The position numbers were made by a program, and so were the translations under genes. DNA of 64,000 nt from Sandaracinaceae bacterium (GTDB lineage Bacteria > Myxococcota_A > Polyangia > Polyangiales > Sandaracinaceae), in contig JACKEC010000016.1 in NCBI GenBank assembly GCA_020633195.1, positions 620,001 to 684,000 of the forward strand. Direction: 5' to 3'. Below are positions 17,829 to 26,277 of this stretch, in pieces. The notes beneath the pieces were generated by a model. It saw only the letters and a program-made list of their open reading frames with translations. It ran no database searches and had not been told where the DNA came from. Every line of letters begins with the position of its first letter. Position 1 is the first letter of the stretch.

Positions 17829-17854
17829 GGTCGAAATGCTTCAGCATTTCGACC
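17829..17854. promoter_or_regulatory. Perfect 12-bp inverted repeat in divergent promoter region
   Basis: GGTCGAAATGCT, 2-nt gap, AGCATTTCGACC: a perfect dyad centred between the divergent ATPase (start 17711) and sppA (start 17963). Its A+T-rich centre stands out from the surrounding G+C. No T-tract and a divergent setting argue for an operator over a terminator. Regulator unknown. Confidence 0.5.
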
Positions 17855-17962
17855 TCGGCCCGGCGCGCTGGACACGACGTCGCGCTCGCCGATCCATCCG
17901 ACGGAGTACTTCACGGACTGCTAGCCTTCCGGTCGGGCTCGACGAGCCCCATAGACGCCACC

Positions 17963-19690
17963 GTGATCCTCTTCCTCGGCCGAGTCCTCACGAACCTGTT
18001 CCGTCTGCTGACGGCGCCGTTCTACTTCATGGCCAAGCTCGCGGCGCGGCCGCGGGCGCGGTGGGTTCACATCCGGATGCGGCCCAAGGTCGTCGAGATC
18101 GGCAAGCCCATCCCGTTCTTCATGGAGTACGTCCCGGGCTTCTCCGAGACGCTGCCGACGTCGCTCACCCTCATCCGGGAGCTGGTCGACCAGATCGTGG
18201 AGGACGACCGGATCGAGGGCGTGGTGTTCGACGTCCCGCCGCTCGCCGCGGGCTGGGCGACGTGCCGGTCGCTGCGCGAGCTGATGCTCCGGCTCCGGGC
18301 CGCGGACAAGAAGGTCGTCGTCTACCTCTCGCAGGGCGGCGGTAACCGCGAGCTCTACGTCGCCTCGGCGGCCGACCGGATCATCGCCAGCCCGGTGAGC
18401 CAGCTCGCGCCGCTCGGGCTCGGCGCGTCGGTCACCTACCTCAAGGGGCTGCTCGACAAGGCGGGCGTCGAGGTCGAGGTCCACCGCCGCGCCGAGTACA
18501 AGACGGCCGCGGAGCCGGTGACGCGCACGTCGATGAGCGACGAGCAGCGAGAGCAGACCGAGGCGCTCCTCGACACCATCGACGGCGAGCTGCGCGACGC
18601 GCTGCGGTCGCGCCCAGGGGTCGACGACGCCAAGCTCGAGTCCTTCTTCGAGGCGGCGCTCGTGAGCGCGCAGGCCGCCGTCGAGCGCGGGCTGATCGAC
18701 GGCGTCGGTTACGAGGACGAGCTCCCGACGTGGCTGGCCGAGGACCGCAAGGTCACCCCGGTCTGCCGCGCGCCTCGCTACTACGCCTACAGGAAGATGC
18801 GGCTCTTCGGCCGCGTGCTGCCCGAGAAGTTCGTCGCCGTCGTCCCGATCCACGGGACCATCCAGGGCGGTCAGCCCGGCACCCGGGGCGGTCGCTCGCT
18901 CTCGACGACGGTGGCGACGCTCCGCGCGGCGCGCCGCGACCCGTTCGTCGCGGGCGTGGTGCTGCACGTCGACTCGCCCGGCGGCTCCGCCCTCGCGAGC
19001 GACCTGATCCACCGCGAGGTCGAGCGCCTCAAGGAGCTCAAGCCCGTCGTCGCGTGCTTCGGCGACGTGGCGGCCAGCGGCGGCTACTACGTGGCCGCTT
19101 GCGCCGACGCGGTGGTGGCCCAGCCGCTCACCGTGACCGGGTCCATCGGCGTGGTGTCGGCGCGCCTCGTCACGGCGCCGCTGCTCGAGAAGCTGGGCGT
19201 GAACGTGGAGTCGATCCGCAAGGCGCCGCACGCGACGATGCTGACCGGGCCGGGTCGCCTCGACGACGTCGAGGGGCAGATCCTCGACCGCGAGATCGAC
19301 GCGTTCTACCAGGCGTTCGTCGGGGTCGTGGCCAAGGGCCGCGGGCGCCCCGCCGACGAGATCGAAGGGCTCGCGCGTGGTCGCGTGTGGTCCGGCGCGG
19401 ACGCCAAGGAGCGCGGCCTCGTGGATCGCCTCGGCGGGCTCGACGCGGCGGTCGACGAGGTGCGGGAGCGCCTCGGCTCCCGGCTGAGCGAGCGCGCGCG
19501 CCAGGCGCTGCGGCCGAAGGTGCTCCGCGTGCTCCGGCTCGAGCTGCCGCCCGCGGAGCCGCGCCCCGTCGAAGCGGCCGCGCGAGCCGTCCTCGCCGAG
19601 GTCGACCCGCGCGCGGGCGACCTGCTCTCGTTGGCCCGCGGAGACGAGCGCGTCTTCTGCTACGCGGTCGACGTGCCCGAGATCCGATAG
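17963..19690 (+). CDS. sppA: Signal peptide peptidase SppA (67K type)
   Basis: 575 aa from GTG 17963; upstream in-frame sequence is non-coding in character. Membrane-bound serine protease that degrades cleaved signal peptides and membrane protein fragments. An N-terminal hydrophobic stretch (~1-25) anchors it. Two tandem S49 (ClpP-fold) halves: the first carries the general-base Lys180 in RRAEYKTAAEP, the second the nucleophile Ser372 in DVAASGGYY, with DSPGGS upstream for the oxyanion hole. These match Lys209 and Ser409 of E. coli SppA, so the long two-domain form is complete and looks active. An inverted repeat GGGCTC/GAGCCC (17935-17949) lies just before the start and could affect initiation. 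Confidence 0.9.
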   Translation: MILFLGRVLTNLFRLLTAPFYFMAKLAARPRARWVHIRMRPKVVEIGKPIPFFMEYVPGFSETLPTSLTLIRELVDQIVEDDRIEGVVFDVPPLAAGWATCRSLRELMLRLRAADKKVVVYLSQGGGNRELYVASAADRIIASPVSQLAPLGLGASVTYLKGLLDKAGVEVEVHRRAEYKTAAEPVTRTSMSDEQREQTEALLDTIDGELRDALRSRPGVDDAKLESFFEAALVSAQAAVERGLIDGVGYEDELPTWLAEDRKVTPVCRAPRYYAYRKMRLFGRVLPEKFVAVVPIHGTIQGGQPGTRGGRSLSTTVATLRAARRDPFVAGVVLHVDSPGGSALASDLIHREVERLKELKPVVACFGDVAASGGYYVAACADAVVAQPLTVTGSIGVVSARLVTAPLLEKLGVNVESIRKAPHATMLTGPGRLDDVEGQILDREIDAFYQAFVGVVAKGRGRPADEIEGLARGRVWSGADAKERGLVDRLGGLDAAVDEVRERLGSRLSERARQALRPKVLRVLRLELPPAEPRPVEAAARAVLAEVDPRAGDLLSLARGDERVFCYAVDVPEIR

Positions 19691-19711
19691 CCCCTTCATC
19701 CGTCCGAACCG

Positions 19712-19741
19712 TTGCGGCCCGATTTGCCCGCGGGCTATGGT
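19712..19741 (+). promoter_or_regulatory. Sigma-70-type promoter
   Basis: TTGCGG (19712-19717), 18-nt spacer, TATGGT (19736-19741). Placed 27 nt before ATG 19769, which has GAGGA at 19761-19765. Implies the lipoprotein gene is transcribed separately from sppA. Confidence 0.5.
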
Positions 19742-19768
19742 TCGGCCGCCATGTGGGAACGAGGACCG

Positions 19769-20359
19769 ATGAAGAGCACTATCGTACGAAACGCCGTGGT
19801 TCACGGCCTGGCGGCGATCGCCGTGGTGATCGCCGGCTGTGGCGGTGGTGGGACGAACATCCCCGAGGGGCCGATGCCCGCGGGCGGCTCGTACACCGGC
19901 GTCTGGCACTCTCCGCAGTACGGGCGGATGGAGCTCGTGCAGACGGGCCAGCAGGTCGTCGGGACCTACGAGAAGGACGAGCGCACCGGTCGCATCCAGG
20001 GGACGCTGCACGGCAACGTGCTCCGCTTCGAGTGGAGCGAGCAGCGCGAGATGGTCGCCGGTCGCGCGGTGACCACCCGCGGTCGCGGCTACTTCCGCTA
20101 CGAGATCGGTCAGGACAGCGACCACTACATCCGCGGTGAGTGGGGCGTCGACGACAACACCACCGGCGGCGGCGAGTGGAACGCGGTCCGCGATCGGCGC
20201 GCGCGCCCGTCGCAGAACGCGGGCTCGACCGGCACGTCCGGCGGCGACGACAGCGGGCCGACGGAGTTCGACAGCGCGGACGACGGCGGCGGCGGTGGCG
20301 GCGGCGGTGGCGGCTCTGGTGGCGGCGGCGGCGACGACCTGGGTCTCGGGGACCTCTGA
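19769..20359 (+). CDS. Lipoprotein with Gly-rich tail
   Basis: 196 aa from ATG 19769, chosen for the GAGGA site 4 nt upstream. Long signal ending VVIAGC, lipidated Cys24. Residues ~40-140 form a compact beta domain beginning GGSYTGVWHSPQYGRMELVQ and containing a VVGTYEKDE strand, similar in feel to small lipocalin-like or avidin-like barrels, but I cannot assign a family. The C-terminal 55 residues are low-complexity: Ser/Asp/Gly and an unbroken poly-Gly run. Flanked by its own promoter and a strong hairpin block, so monocistronic. Function unknown. Confidence 0.75.
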   Translation: MKSTIVRNAVVHGLAAIAVVIAGCGGGGTNIPEGPMPAGGSYTGVWHSPQYGRMELVQTGQQVVGTYEKDERTGRIQGTLHGNVLRFEWSEQREMVAGRAVTTRGRGYFRYEIGQDSDHYIRGEWGVDDNTTGGGEWNAVRDRRARPSQNAGSTGTSGGDDSGPTEFDSADDGGGGGGGGGGSGGGGGDDLGLGDL

Positions 20360-20360
20360 G

Positions 20361-20407
20361 CCGCGCGCGGCTGCGCGCGGCTAGGCACGGCGCGCTTCGC
20401 GCCGTGC
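20361..20407. terminator. Two hairpins between convergent genes
   Basis: CCGCGCGC/GCGCGCGG (20361-20380, 4-nt loop) followed by a perfect 10-bp stem GCACGGCGCG-ctt-CGCGCCGTGC (20385-20407). Sits just after a plus-strand stop and faces the end of a minus-strand gene; likely a bidirectional stop for transcription. No T-tract. Confidence 0.6.
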
Positions 20408-20455
20408 GACGGGGGGAGTGGGTAGGTCGTTGGCAGGCGCTTCGCGCTGCCGGTT

Positions 20456-21430
20456 TCAGCGGCGTCGGTGGGTGCGGGCTCGGCGGCGGGCTCGGGCACG
20501 CTGGGCGGCGCGGGCTCGGCGGCGGGCGGCGGCGCGGCGGTTGACGGCGCGGCGCGGCGCGGCCGCGGGGGCCGCTGCGGTTTCGGTCTCGGCGGCGACG
20601 GCGGGCTGGGGCTCGGGCTCCGGGGCCGCGAGGACGGGGGCGGGCGGCTCGGGGAGGGCGACGACGGCGGGGGCCGACGCGGCTACCACGAGCTCGGGGG
20701 CGGACTTCGGGAAGGACTTACGGATGTCGTCGGACGGCGATCCGAAGGCCACCCCGAGGCAGAAGATCACGATCGCGGGGACGATCATCGCGCGCACCGC
20801 GACGGCGCCGCCGATGGCGTAGAGCGGTCGCACGACGCGCTGCTCCGCGAGGGACATCATCGCCTCGTCGACGCGCTCGACGACGTCTTCGACGATCGCC
20901 TCGAGCGCCTTCGCCGACCTCTCCGCCACCGAGTGGAGCGGGTGGAGCACCGACGCGGGCCCCGGATCCACGCTCATCAGGTTGGCGTCGAACGAGTCCT
21001 CCTCGAGGCCCTCGACCAGCGTGTCGCCGTCCTCCTCCTCGTCCGGCACCGGCGGGACGTACTTGGGCGGGAGCTTGGCCATCGGCAGGAGGGCCGGGGG
21101 CGGCGCGCTCGAGCGTCGGATCTCGGCGCGGGGCGGAGGCGCGCTCGGCGGCGGGGGAGGGGCCGCGCGCAGCGTCTCGCGCTTGGGAGGCATGACGCGC
21201 GGGGCGGGTGGGATCGACGACGTCGGCGGCGGCGGCGGGAGCACGCGCAGGTGAGGGGCGCGCGCCTCGCGTGGCATCGGCGGCGGCGCGGGCAGCCGGC
21301 CCGTCGGCGGCCGCGGCGGCATCTTCGGGACGGGGCCCGACTTCTCGGGGACGCGTCGAGGCGACGCGGCCGGCGGGACCGGCGGCGGCATCGTACGGCC
21401 CATGCGTGCGGTGGTTCCCACGCTGGACAT
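20456..21430 (-). CDS. Proline-rich protein with single membrane span
   Basis: 324 aa from ATG 21430 (ATG 21403 also possible). Residues 1-125 are Pro/Arg-rich and disordered; then an acidic segment (DEEEDGDTLVEGLEED), an amphipathic helix (about 155-205, AERSAKALEAIVEDVVERVD) and one hydrophobic helix at about 212-235 (AVRAMIVPAIVIFCLGVAFG). The C-terminus is Ala/Glu/Pro-rich and ends in ~40 residues dominated by Arg and Ala. The middle part has normal amino-acid balance, which argues that this strand is the coding one even though the other strand is open too. Function unknown; a membrane-anchored charged tail could bind nucleic acid or envelope polymers (guess). Confidence 0.6.
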   Translation of the reverse strand: MSSVGTTARMGRTMPPPVPPAASPRRVPEKSGPVPKMPPRPPTGRLPAPPPMPREARAPHLRVLPPPPPTSSIPPAPRVMPPKRETLRAAPPPPPSAPPPRAEIRRSSAPPPALLPMAKLPPKYVPPVPDEEEDGDTLVEGLEEDSFDANLMSVDPGPASVLHPLHSVAERSAKALEAIVEDVVERVDEAMMSLAEQRVVRPLYAIGGAVAVRAMIVPAIVIFCLGVAFGSPSDDIRKSFPKSAPELVVAASAPAVVALPEPPAPVLAAPEPEPQPAVAAETETAAAPAAAPRRAVNRRAAARRRARAAQRARARRRARTHRRR

Positions 21431-21529
21431 GTCCGCAATGCACGTGCCGCGGACTCGAGGCAGCAGATCATCGACGACACGCGGCGCGCGGAGCGCTCCC
21501 GGCTCCAGACGGTGGGGACACCCGAGCCC

Positions 21530-21558
21530 TTCTTTGTGCTTTCGAGCTTCGCTATTCT
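21530..21558 (+). promoter_or_regulatory. Promoter abutting the VWA gene start
   Basis: -10 TATTCT at 21553-21558 in an A/T-richer patch; a weak -35 TTCTTT (21530-21535) lies 17 nt upstream. Only 6 nt separate the -10 box from ATG 21565, so transcription should start at or beside the start codon (leaderless). Confidence 0.5.
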
Positions 21559-21564
21559 CCCCGT

Positions 21565-23559
21565 ATGCGCTCAGGCCTGTCGTTCACCCTGCTGTTCTTG
21601 GCGTCCGCGGCGATCGCGGGCTGCGATCCGGGGAGCCCCCCTCCCAACCGTGACGGGGGCGGCGGCGACGCCGGCACCGCCCCGTCGGCCGACACCGACG
21701 GGGACACCATCAGCGACGCCGACGAGGGCCGCGCGACCAACCGGGACACCGACGGCGACGGCACCCCCGACTACCTCGACGACGACTCCGACGGCGACGG
21801 CATCTTCGACATCGACGAGGCGGGTGACGACAACCCGGCCACGCCTCCGCGCGACGCGGACTCGGACGGCATGCCGGACTTCATCGACACCGACTCGGAC
21901 GGCAACGGCATCCTCGACGGCGACGAGGTCCCAGGCGACGTCGACGGCGACGGCACGCCGAACTTCGCGGACACCGACGACGACAACGACCTGATCAACG
22001 ACCGCGACGAGATCGCGGGCATGCCCTCGTCGCCGCCCGACTTCGACATGGACGGCACGCCGGACTACCAGGACCGCGACAGCGACAACGACTCGATCAT
22101 GGACGGCCACGAGCGCGACGCCGACACCGACATGGACGGCGTGCTCGACGTCAACGACCTCGACTCCGACGACGACGGCCTCACCGACGCGATGGAGGCC
22201 GGCGACGCCGACCTCGACACGCTCCCCGTCGACACGGACATGGACGGCACGCCGGACTTCCGCGACACCGACAGCGACAACGACGGCCTCAGCGATCACG
22301 ACGAGGTCACCGTGTACATGACCTCGCCGACCGCCGCGGACTCCGACGGCGACGGCGTCTCCGACCTCATCGAGGTCGCGGGCGGCACCGACCCGGGCGA
22401 CCCGACCGACAGCCCGCGGACGCGCGGCGACTTCGTCTTCCTCGTGCCCTACATGATGCCGCCCGACCCGACCGAGGACACGCTGATGTTCCGCACGAAC
22501 ATCGCGTTCGCGGACATCTACTTCCTCTTCGATCACTCCGGCTCGATGGGCCCGGAGACCGACGCGCTGCGCGGCGCCGTGGTCACGATCATGAACGACC
22601 TGCAGTGCACCGGCTCGGGCACCGCCTGCACCCGTGACGCGGACTGCGCGGCGGGCGGCGAGATCTGCAGCCCGTTCACGAGCACCTGCATCGAGGACCC
22701 GGGGACGAGCAGCTGCATCCTGAGCCCCTACACGGGCATCGGGCACTACGAGACCTCCTACACCAACTCGGTGTCCATCCAGGCGGACCCCGCGGTGACG
22801 GCGGCGGCCTCGTGGTCGATCACGGGCGGCACCGAGGAGCTCTACGAGGCGGTGATCGGCGTCGTCGACCCGGGCATGGTGCCCGGCGAGTCGGGCTGCA
22901 CGGGGCCGAACCCCGGCTTCATCGGCTGTGTCGACTACCGCACGTCGGCGGTGCGGATCCTGATCGCCTTCACCGACGAGGACAGCGACGGCTCGACGAC
23001 GGTTGCCCAGGCGGCGGCCGCGCTGACGGCCGCCGACGTCACGTTCGTCGGCGTGTGGAGCGCGACCTCGGCGACGGGGCGCAACGCGCTCGTCGACCTC
23101 GCCAACGCCTCCGGCTCCGTCGATCGCACGGGCGCCCCGCTCGTCTTCGACGGCGACGGCCCTGGCGTCGTGCCCGCGGTCACCGCGGCGATCAACGAGA
23201 TCGTCGAGGGCGTCCCGCTGCGCGTGACCATCGCGGCGAGCGACGAGCCCGGCGACGATGGCGACTCGCTGCAGTTCATCGATCGCCTGCAGACGAACAC
23301 CACCGATCCCGGCTGCTCCGCGGTCGCCACCGAGGACACCGACGGCGACGGCTTCGACGACGCGTTCCCGAGCGTCACGCCCGGCACGCCGGTCTGCTGG
23401 GACGTGATTCCGCGCCAGAACGACACCGTCATGCCGACCGCGGTCCCGCAGATCTTCGAGGCCCGCCTCACCGTCTCGGGCGACGGCTCGCCGCTGGATT
23501 CGCGGCGCGTCTTCTTCCTCATCCCGCCGGAGATCCCCGGCCCCGGCGGCCCGGACTGA
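21565..23559 (+). CDS. VWA-domain lipoprotein with thrombospondin type-3 calcium repeats
   Basis: 664 aa. ATG 21565 opens directly on a lipoprotein signal (AAIAGC, Cys20). Residues ~45-280 are a chain of short Asp-rich units such as DTDGDGTPDYLDDDSDGDG and DSDNDSIMDGHERD, the thrombospondin type-3/OmpA-like calcium repeats, a stiff calcium-loaded stalk. The von Willebrand factor A domain starts ~315 with the metal-ion-dependent site DHSGS (Asp323, Ser325, Ser327) and includes a Cys-rich insertion (~345-385). Last ~100 residues are a beta domain. Expected on the outer surface as a ligand-binding or adhesive protein. Own leaderless-type promoter; no co-transcribed neighbour. Confidence 0.88.
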   Translation: MRSGLSFTLLFLASAAIAGCDPGSPPPNRDGGGGDAGTAPSADTDGDTISDADEGRATNRDTDGDGTPDYLDDDSDGDGIFDIDEAGDDNPATPPRDADSDGMPDFIDTDSDGNGILDGDEVPGDVDGDGTPNFADTDDDNDLINDRDEIAGMPSSPPDFDMDGTPDYQDRDSDNDSIMDGHERDADTDMDGVLDVNDLDSDDDGLTDAMEAGDADLDTLPVDTDMDGTPDFRDTDSDNDGLSDHDEVTVYMTSPTAADSDGDGVSDLIEVAGGTDPGDPTDSPRTRGDFVFLVPYMMPPDPTEDTLMFRTNIAFADIYFLFDHSGSMGPETDALRGAVVTIMNDLQCTGSGTACTRDADCAAGGEICSPFTSTCIEDPGTSSCILSPYTGIGHYETSYTNSVSIQADPAVTAAASWSITGGTEELYEAVIGVVDPGMVPGESGCTGPNPGFIGCVDYRTSAVRILIAFTDEDSDGSTTVAQAAAALTAADVTFVGVWSATSATGRNALVDLANASGSVDRTGAPLVFDGDGPGVVPAVTAAINEIVEGVPLRVTIAASDEPGDDGDSLQFIDRLQTNTTDPGCSAVATEDTDGDGFDDAFPSVTPGTPVCWDVIPRQNDTVMPTAVPQIFEARLTVSGDGSPLDSRRVFFLIPPEIPGPGGPD

Positions 23560-24057
23560 TTTCTGGAGGGCTCCCGCCAGACCGGCGAAGCCAGTTCGCG
23601 CCCCCACCCACCGTTCGAGTCGCACGGAGGTCGTGGTCGCGCGAAGCGCGGCCCGACCGTGCTGGCGTCGCTCCGCGCGCCGACGGCGCGAAGCGCCGCC
23701 CCTCCGTCGTAGGCGCGAAGCGCCGGAGACGGAGGCCGAGGGGGTGAGCCGGTGCCGCAGGCGCCGGCTCGGGGGACCGGGGTCCCCCTGGGGGACAGAA
23801 CTCCCTCGGACCCGCACGTGGCCGGCGTCCCATCGTCCCACAAAACCGGGGGCGAAGCCCCCGCCTCGCGCGCGAAGCGCGCGAGAACACGACAGCTCGC
23901 GGAGTCCACGTCCGTCATCGCTACACCAGCGAGAGCTCGAACCGTCCCCCCGCCTCGCGCGAAGCGCGCGAGAACACGAGAGCTCGCGGAGTCCACGTCC
24001 GTCATCGCTACAGTAGCGAAAGTTCGAAAAGTTCGATCCGTCCCCGTAGCGATTCGT
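23560..24057. repeat. Hairpin-rich non-coding gap with ~87-bp tandem duplication
   Basis: 498 bp with no credible gene, between the convergent VWA and RDD genes. It holds several perfect or near-perfect hairpins: one around GCC-gca-GGC at about 23750-23772, GGGGGACC/GGTCCCCC (23771-23788), GGGGGC-gaa-GCCCCC (23848-23862), and TCGCGCGC-gaa-GCGCGCGA near 23866-23884. Two direct copies of a segment of about 87 bp follow (about 23862-23948 and 23951-24035, few differences), each containing the block ctcgcggagtccacgtccg. The loop GAA recurs in other gaps of the window. Likely transcription termination plus dispersed-repeat material. Confidence 0.65.
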
Positions 24058-24804
24058 CTAGCGCTCGCCGGTCGCCATCGCGACGGCGGTCAGGTTGAGC
24101 ACGTACTTCTCTTCGGAGAAGAACGAGGGGCGGGCCACGCCGAGGCGCTCCTCGAGGTGGGCGGCGAGCTTCGCGAACAGCTCCCGACGCACCGCGAGGG
24201 GCAGGCGCTCGCGCCGCAGGCTCAGGCCGATCATCGCCTCGCGCTCGGGCGCCGTGATCTTGCGGACGGCCAGCGCGATCGCGGGGTCGTCGACGAACGT
24301 GTTGTAGCGCTCGGAGGCCGGCACGACGGCGCTCGGGGCGAGCGCGCGCCGCTCGCGGACGACGATGGTCCCCGCGGCGAGGTCGCCGAGGCGACGGCGA
24401 TGCGGGTCGAGGAGCGCGGAGCCTCCGCCGACGAGGTAGAGCCCGGGGAGCAGGTCGACGATTCGCACGAGGTTGCGGACGACGGCCTGCACGAACGTCA
24501 TGCGGATCCCGTCGGCCGAGAGCGCGCGCAGACCGACGACCTTCTTGCCGATCGTCTGGCCGCCCCACCACCACTCGAGCAGCGCCGAGTACCACCACTG
24601 GATGAGGAAGACGGCGATGAAGAAGAGCGCCGCGCCGAACCCTCCGAGCACCGGCGTCACGACCTGGACGACCTGCGAGGCGATCATCAGGAGGATGATC
24701 ATCACGACCACGTCGAGCGCCCACGCGAGCGCGCGCGACCCCAGACCCGCGAGCTCGAACTCGAAGGTCACGTTCTCCGGGGTGCGGATCACGTAGCTCG
24801 ACAC
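24058..24804 (-). CDS. RDD-family membrane protein
   Basis: 248 aa from GTG 24804; further upstream the frame is Arg/Ser-rich and non-coding in character. RDD-domain core at ~15-160: it opens on AGLGSRALAWALDVVV (the first Arg-containing helix), a second long hydrophobic pair (FIAVFLIQWWYSALLEWWW) and the family hallmark GQTIGKKVVGLRAL, then RNLVRIVDLLPGLYL and DPHRRRLGDLAAGTIVV. C-terminal ~85 residues are soluble and helical. RDD proteins are poorly understood; some take part in ion transport. Divergent from the SpoIIM-family gene 49 bp away; RDD and SpoIIM-type genes are often neighbours, so a shared membrane function is likely. Confidence 0.85.
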   Translation of the reverse strand: MSSYVIRTPENVTFEFELAGLGSRALAWALDVVVMIILLMIASQVVQVVTPVLGGFGAALFFIAVFLIQWWYSALLEWWWGGQTIGKKVVGLRALSADGIRMTFVQAVVRNLVRIVDLLPGLYLVGGGSALLDPHRRRLGDLAAGTIVVRERRALAPSAVVPASERYNTFVDDPAIALAVRKITAPEREAMIGLSLRRERLPLAVRRELFAKLAAHLEERLGVARPSFFSEEKYVLNLTAVAMATGER

Positions 24805-24836
24805 AGCCCTACGATAGCAGCGGACCCCAGCCTTGC

Positions 24837-24842
24837 TATCCT
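24837..24842 (+). promoter_or_regulatory. Candidate -10 box (TATCCT)
   Basis: TATCCT 11 nt before GTG 24854, in the 49-bp space between divergent genes. No good -35 match at the expected distance. It supports GTG 24854, not TTG 24833, as the real start. Confidence 0.35.
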
Positions 24843-24853
24843 CTGCCTCCAGC

Positions 24854-25846
24854 GTGAAGGGCTTCGACGTCAACCGCTTCCTCGTGGAGCGCCGCGCCGA
24901 GTGGGACGAGCTCGAGTCCCTGCTCTCGCGCGTGGAGCGCGAGGGGCTGTCAGCCCTCGGGATCGACGGCGCGCGCCGCTTCGGCAAGCTGTACCGGGCC
25001 GTCTCGAGCGACCTGATCCGCGCGCGCACCGAGCTCGTCGACGTCTCCGTGACGGACTACCTCAACGACCTCGTCGGTCGCTCCTACGCCCAGATCCACG
25101 CGGGCACCGGCCAGCGTGGCAAGCGCCTCCTCTCGTTCTTCGTCGAGGAGTTCCCGCGGCTCTTCCGGCTCGAGTGGAAGGTGATCGCGCTCTCCGCCGC
25201 GCTCTTCTTCGCGGGCGGCGCCGTCGGCGCCGTCGCGGTGGCGGTCGACTCCGACGCGCTCGGCGTGCTGATCCCCGAGCAGCACCAGGCCCAGACGCCC
25301 GACGAGCGCATCGCCCGCGACACCGCGCGCGGCGACCACGGCGGCCATCAGGCGGCTCAGTTCTCGAGCTTCCTGTTCACCCACAACATCCAGGTCAGCT
25401 TCATGGTCTTCGCCATGGGCCTGACCTTCGGCGTGGGCACCGTCAGCATGCTCTTCTACAACGGCGTCCCCATCGGGGCGCTCGCCATGCAGTACCACCA
25501 GGCGGGCGACGACCTCTTCTTCTGGGCGTGGATCCTCCCCCACGGCATCCCCGAGCTGACGAGCATCTTCGTCGCCGGAGGCGCGGGCCTCCTCCTCGCG
25601 CGTGGCCTCCTCATGCCGGGACGCCGTCGGCGAAGGGACGCCCTCGTGGCCGAGGCCAAACAGGCCGCGAGGCTCGTCGTCGGCGTCATGCCCGTCCTGG
25701 TCCTGGCCGGCCTCATCGAGGGCACCATCAGCCAGATCCACGAGCCCACCATCCCGTACTGGGCGAAGCTCGCTTTCGCCCTCCTCGTCGGCACCGGCCT
25801 CTACGCCTGGCTCCTCCTGGCCGGCCGCAAGCCCGCCGAGGGCTAG
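24854..25846 (+). CDS. SpoIIM (stage II sporulation M / DUF95) family membrane protein
   Basis: 330 aa from GTG 24854. Cytoplasmic helical N-terminus (~1-105, VNRFLVERRAEWDELESLL), then a SpoIIM domain with hydrophobic helices near ~108-135, ~175-205, ~215-250 and two more at the C-terminus (VVGVMPVLVLAGLIEG, LAFALLVGTGLYAWLLL). A periplasmic loop carries HQAAQFSSFLFTHNIQVSF, typical of the family. In sporulating Firmicutes SpoIIM works in the DMP peptidoglycan-remodelling complex; outside them the family is widespread and often beside RDD or AAA/MoxR genes. Here the RDD gene is divergent and immediately upstream. Role in fruiting-body spores is possible but not shown. Confidence 0.85.
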   Translation: MKGFDVNRFLVERRAEWDELESLLSRVEREGLSALGIDGARRFGKLYRAVSSDLIRARTELVDVSVTDYLNDLVGRSYAQIHAGTGQRGKRLLSFFVEEFPRLFRLEWKVIALSAALFFAGGAVGAVAVAVDSDALGVLIPEQHQAQTPDERIARDTARGDHGGHQAAQFSSFLFTHNIQVSFMVFAMGLTFGVGTVSMLFYNGVPIGALAMQYHQAGDDLFFWAWILPHGIPELTSIFVAGGAGLLLARGLLMPGRRRRRDALVAEAKQAARLVVGVMPVLVLAGLIEGTISQIHEPTIPYWAKLAFALLVGTGLYAWLLLAGRKPAEG

Positions 25847-25849
25847 CAG

Positions 25850-25917
25850 CCGGCGAGGGGCAAGCCCGTCGCGCTCCCCACTGAGATCCTCCGACGCTTC
25901 GCGTCGTCGGACTCAGT
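25850..25917 (-). repeat. Dispersed 3'-end element, copy A
   Basis: One of three copies of an intergenic element in this window. Read on the minus strand it begins ACTGAGTCCGACGACGCGAA and folds into a long hairpin (ACTGAG pairs with CTCAGT, TCCGACG with CGTCGGA), followed by GGGGAGCGCGACGGG and its arm. The TGA inside ACTGAGT is the stop codon of the minus-strand gene at 25913. Shorter than copy B: the distal AATCGCC/GGCGATT hairpin is missing. Confidence 0.7.
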
Positions 25918-26263
25918 GCGCCGTATTGCGGAAGGGGTCGGGCTCTTCCGCGTCGGACGCGTGGCTCGGGTGGCCGTCCTCGGCGCAGAAGAGGATCTCG
26001 CAGCCCTGGTAGTCCGACTCGCGGATGCGGTTCATCAGCTCGACCAGGTCGTCGTCGACGTCCACCACGGCGCCCTCCGTCGCTCGGCCCGACCCGGAGT
26101 CGTACCGGCAGCCGTCGAGGGCGACCCAGCGGCCGACGTACTCTTCCCGTCGGCAGATGTCCGTCCAGTTCATGCGCTCCATCGGGTACTCCCAGCGGCG
26201 TCGCCAAGGTGCGCCTCGGAGGAGGGCGCGGTTTGACCATTCGGTACCGAAGAGGACTGCCAT
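25913..26263 (-). CDS. Small hypothetical protein (possibly DUF5678-like)
   Basis: 116 aa. Start ATG 26263 is favoured by a good promoter whose -10 lies 14 nt upstream; an internal ATG at 26182 would give the conserved-looking 89 aa. The core CRREEYVGRWVALDGCRYD followed by EGAVVDVDDDLVELMNRIRE resembles small DUF5678-type proteins, in which a W-V-A-L strand precedes a helix; three Cys (CRREE, GCRYD, GCEILFC) could bind metal. Cytoplasmic. Its stop codon lies inside a dispersed repeat element. Own promoter, probably monocistronic. Function unknown. Confidence 0.65.
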   Translation of the reverse strand: MAVLFGTEWSNRALLRGAPWRRRWEYPMERMNWTDICRREEYVGRWVALDGCRYDSGSGRATEGAVVDVDDDLVELMNRIRESDYQGCEILFCAEDGHPSHASDAEEPDPFRNTAH

Positions 26264-26277
26264 GAGCGTCGTTCCCG

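Noticed and set aside
17747..17962. N-terminal extension of SppA to 17747
   Set aside because: The extra 72 codons are Ser/Arg-rich, cross the 12-bp dyad and lack homology; GTG 17963 opens directly on the membrane anchor.
20468..21994. 508-codon plus-strand frame opposite the Pro-rich membrane protein
   Set aside because: Gly/Arg-rich with Asp/Thr runs from misreading the VWA gene start; the minus-strand frame has a normal membrane helix and acidic segment.
23862..24035. CRISPR-like repeats
   Set aside because: Only two adjacent copies of about 87 bp, no spacers and no cas genes; a simple tandem duplication.
23752..25884. 710-codon plus-strand frame across the hairpin gap and the SpoIIM gene
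   Set aside because: It is antisense to the RDD gene and out of frame with the SpoIIM gene, both with clear family motifs.
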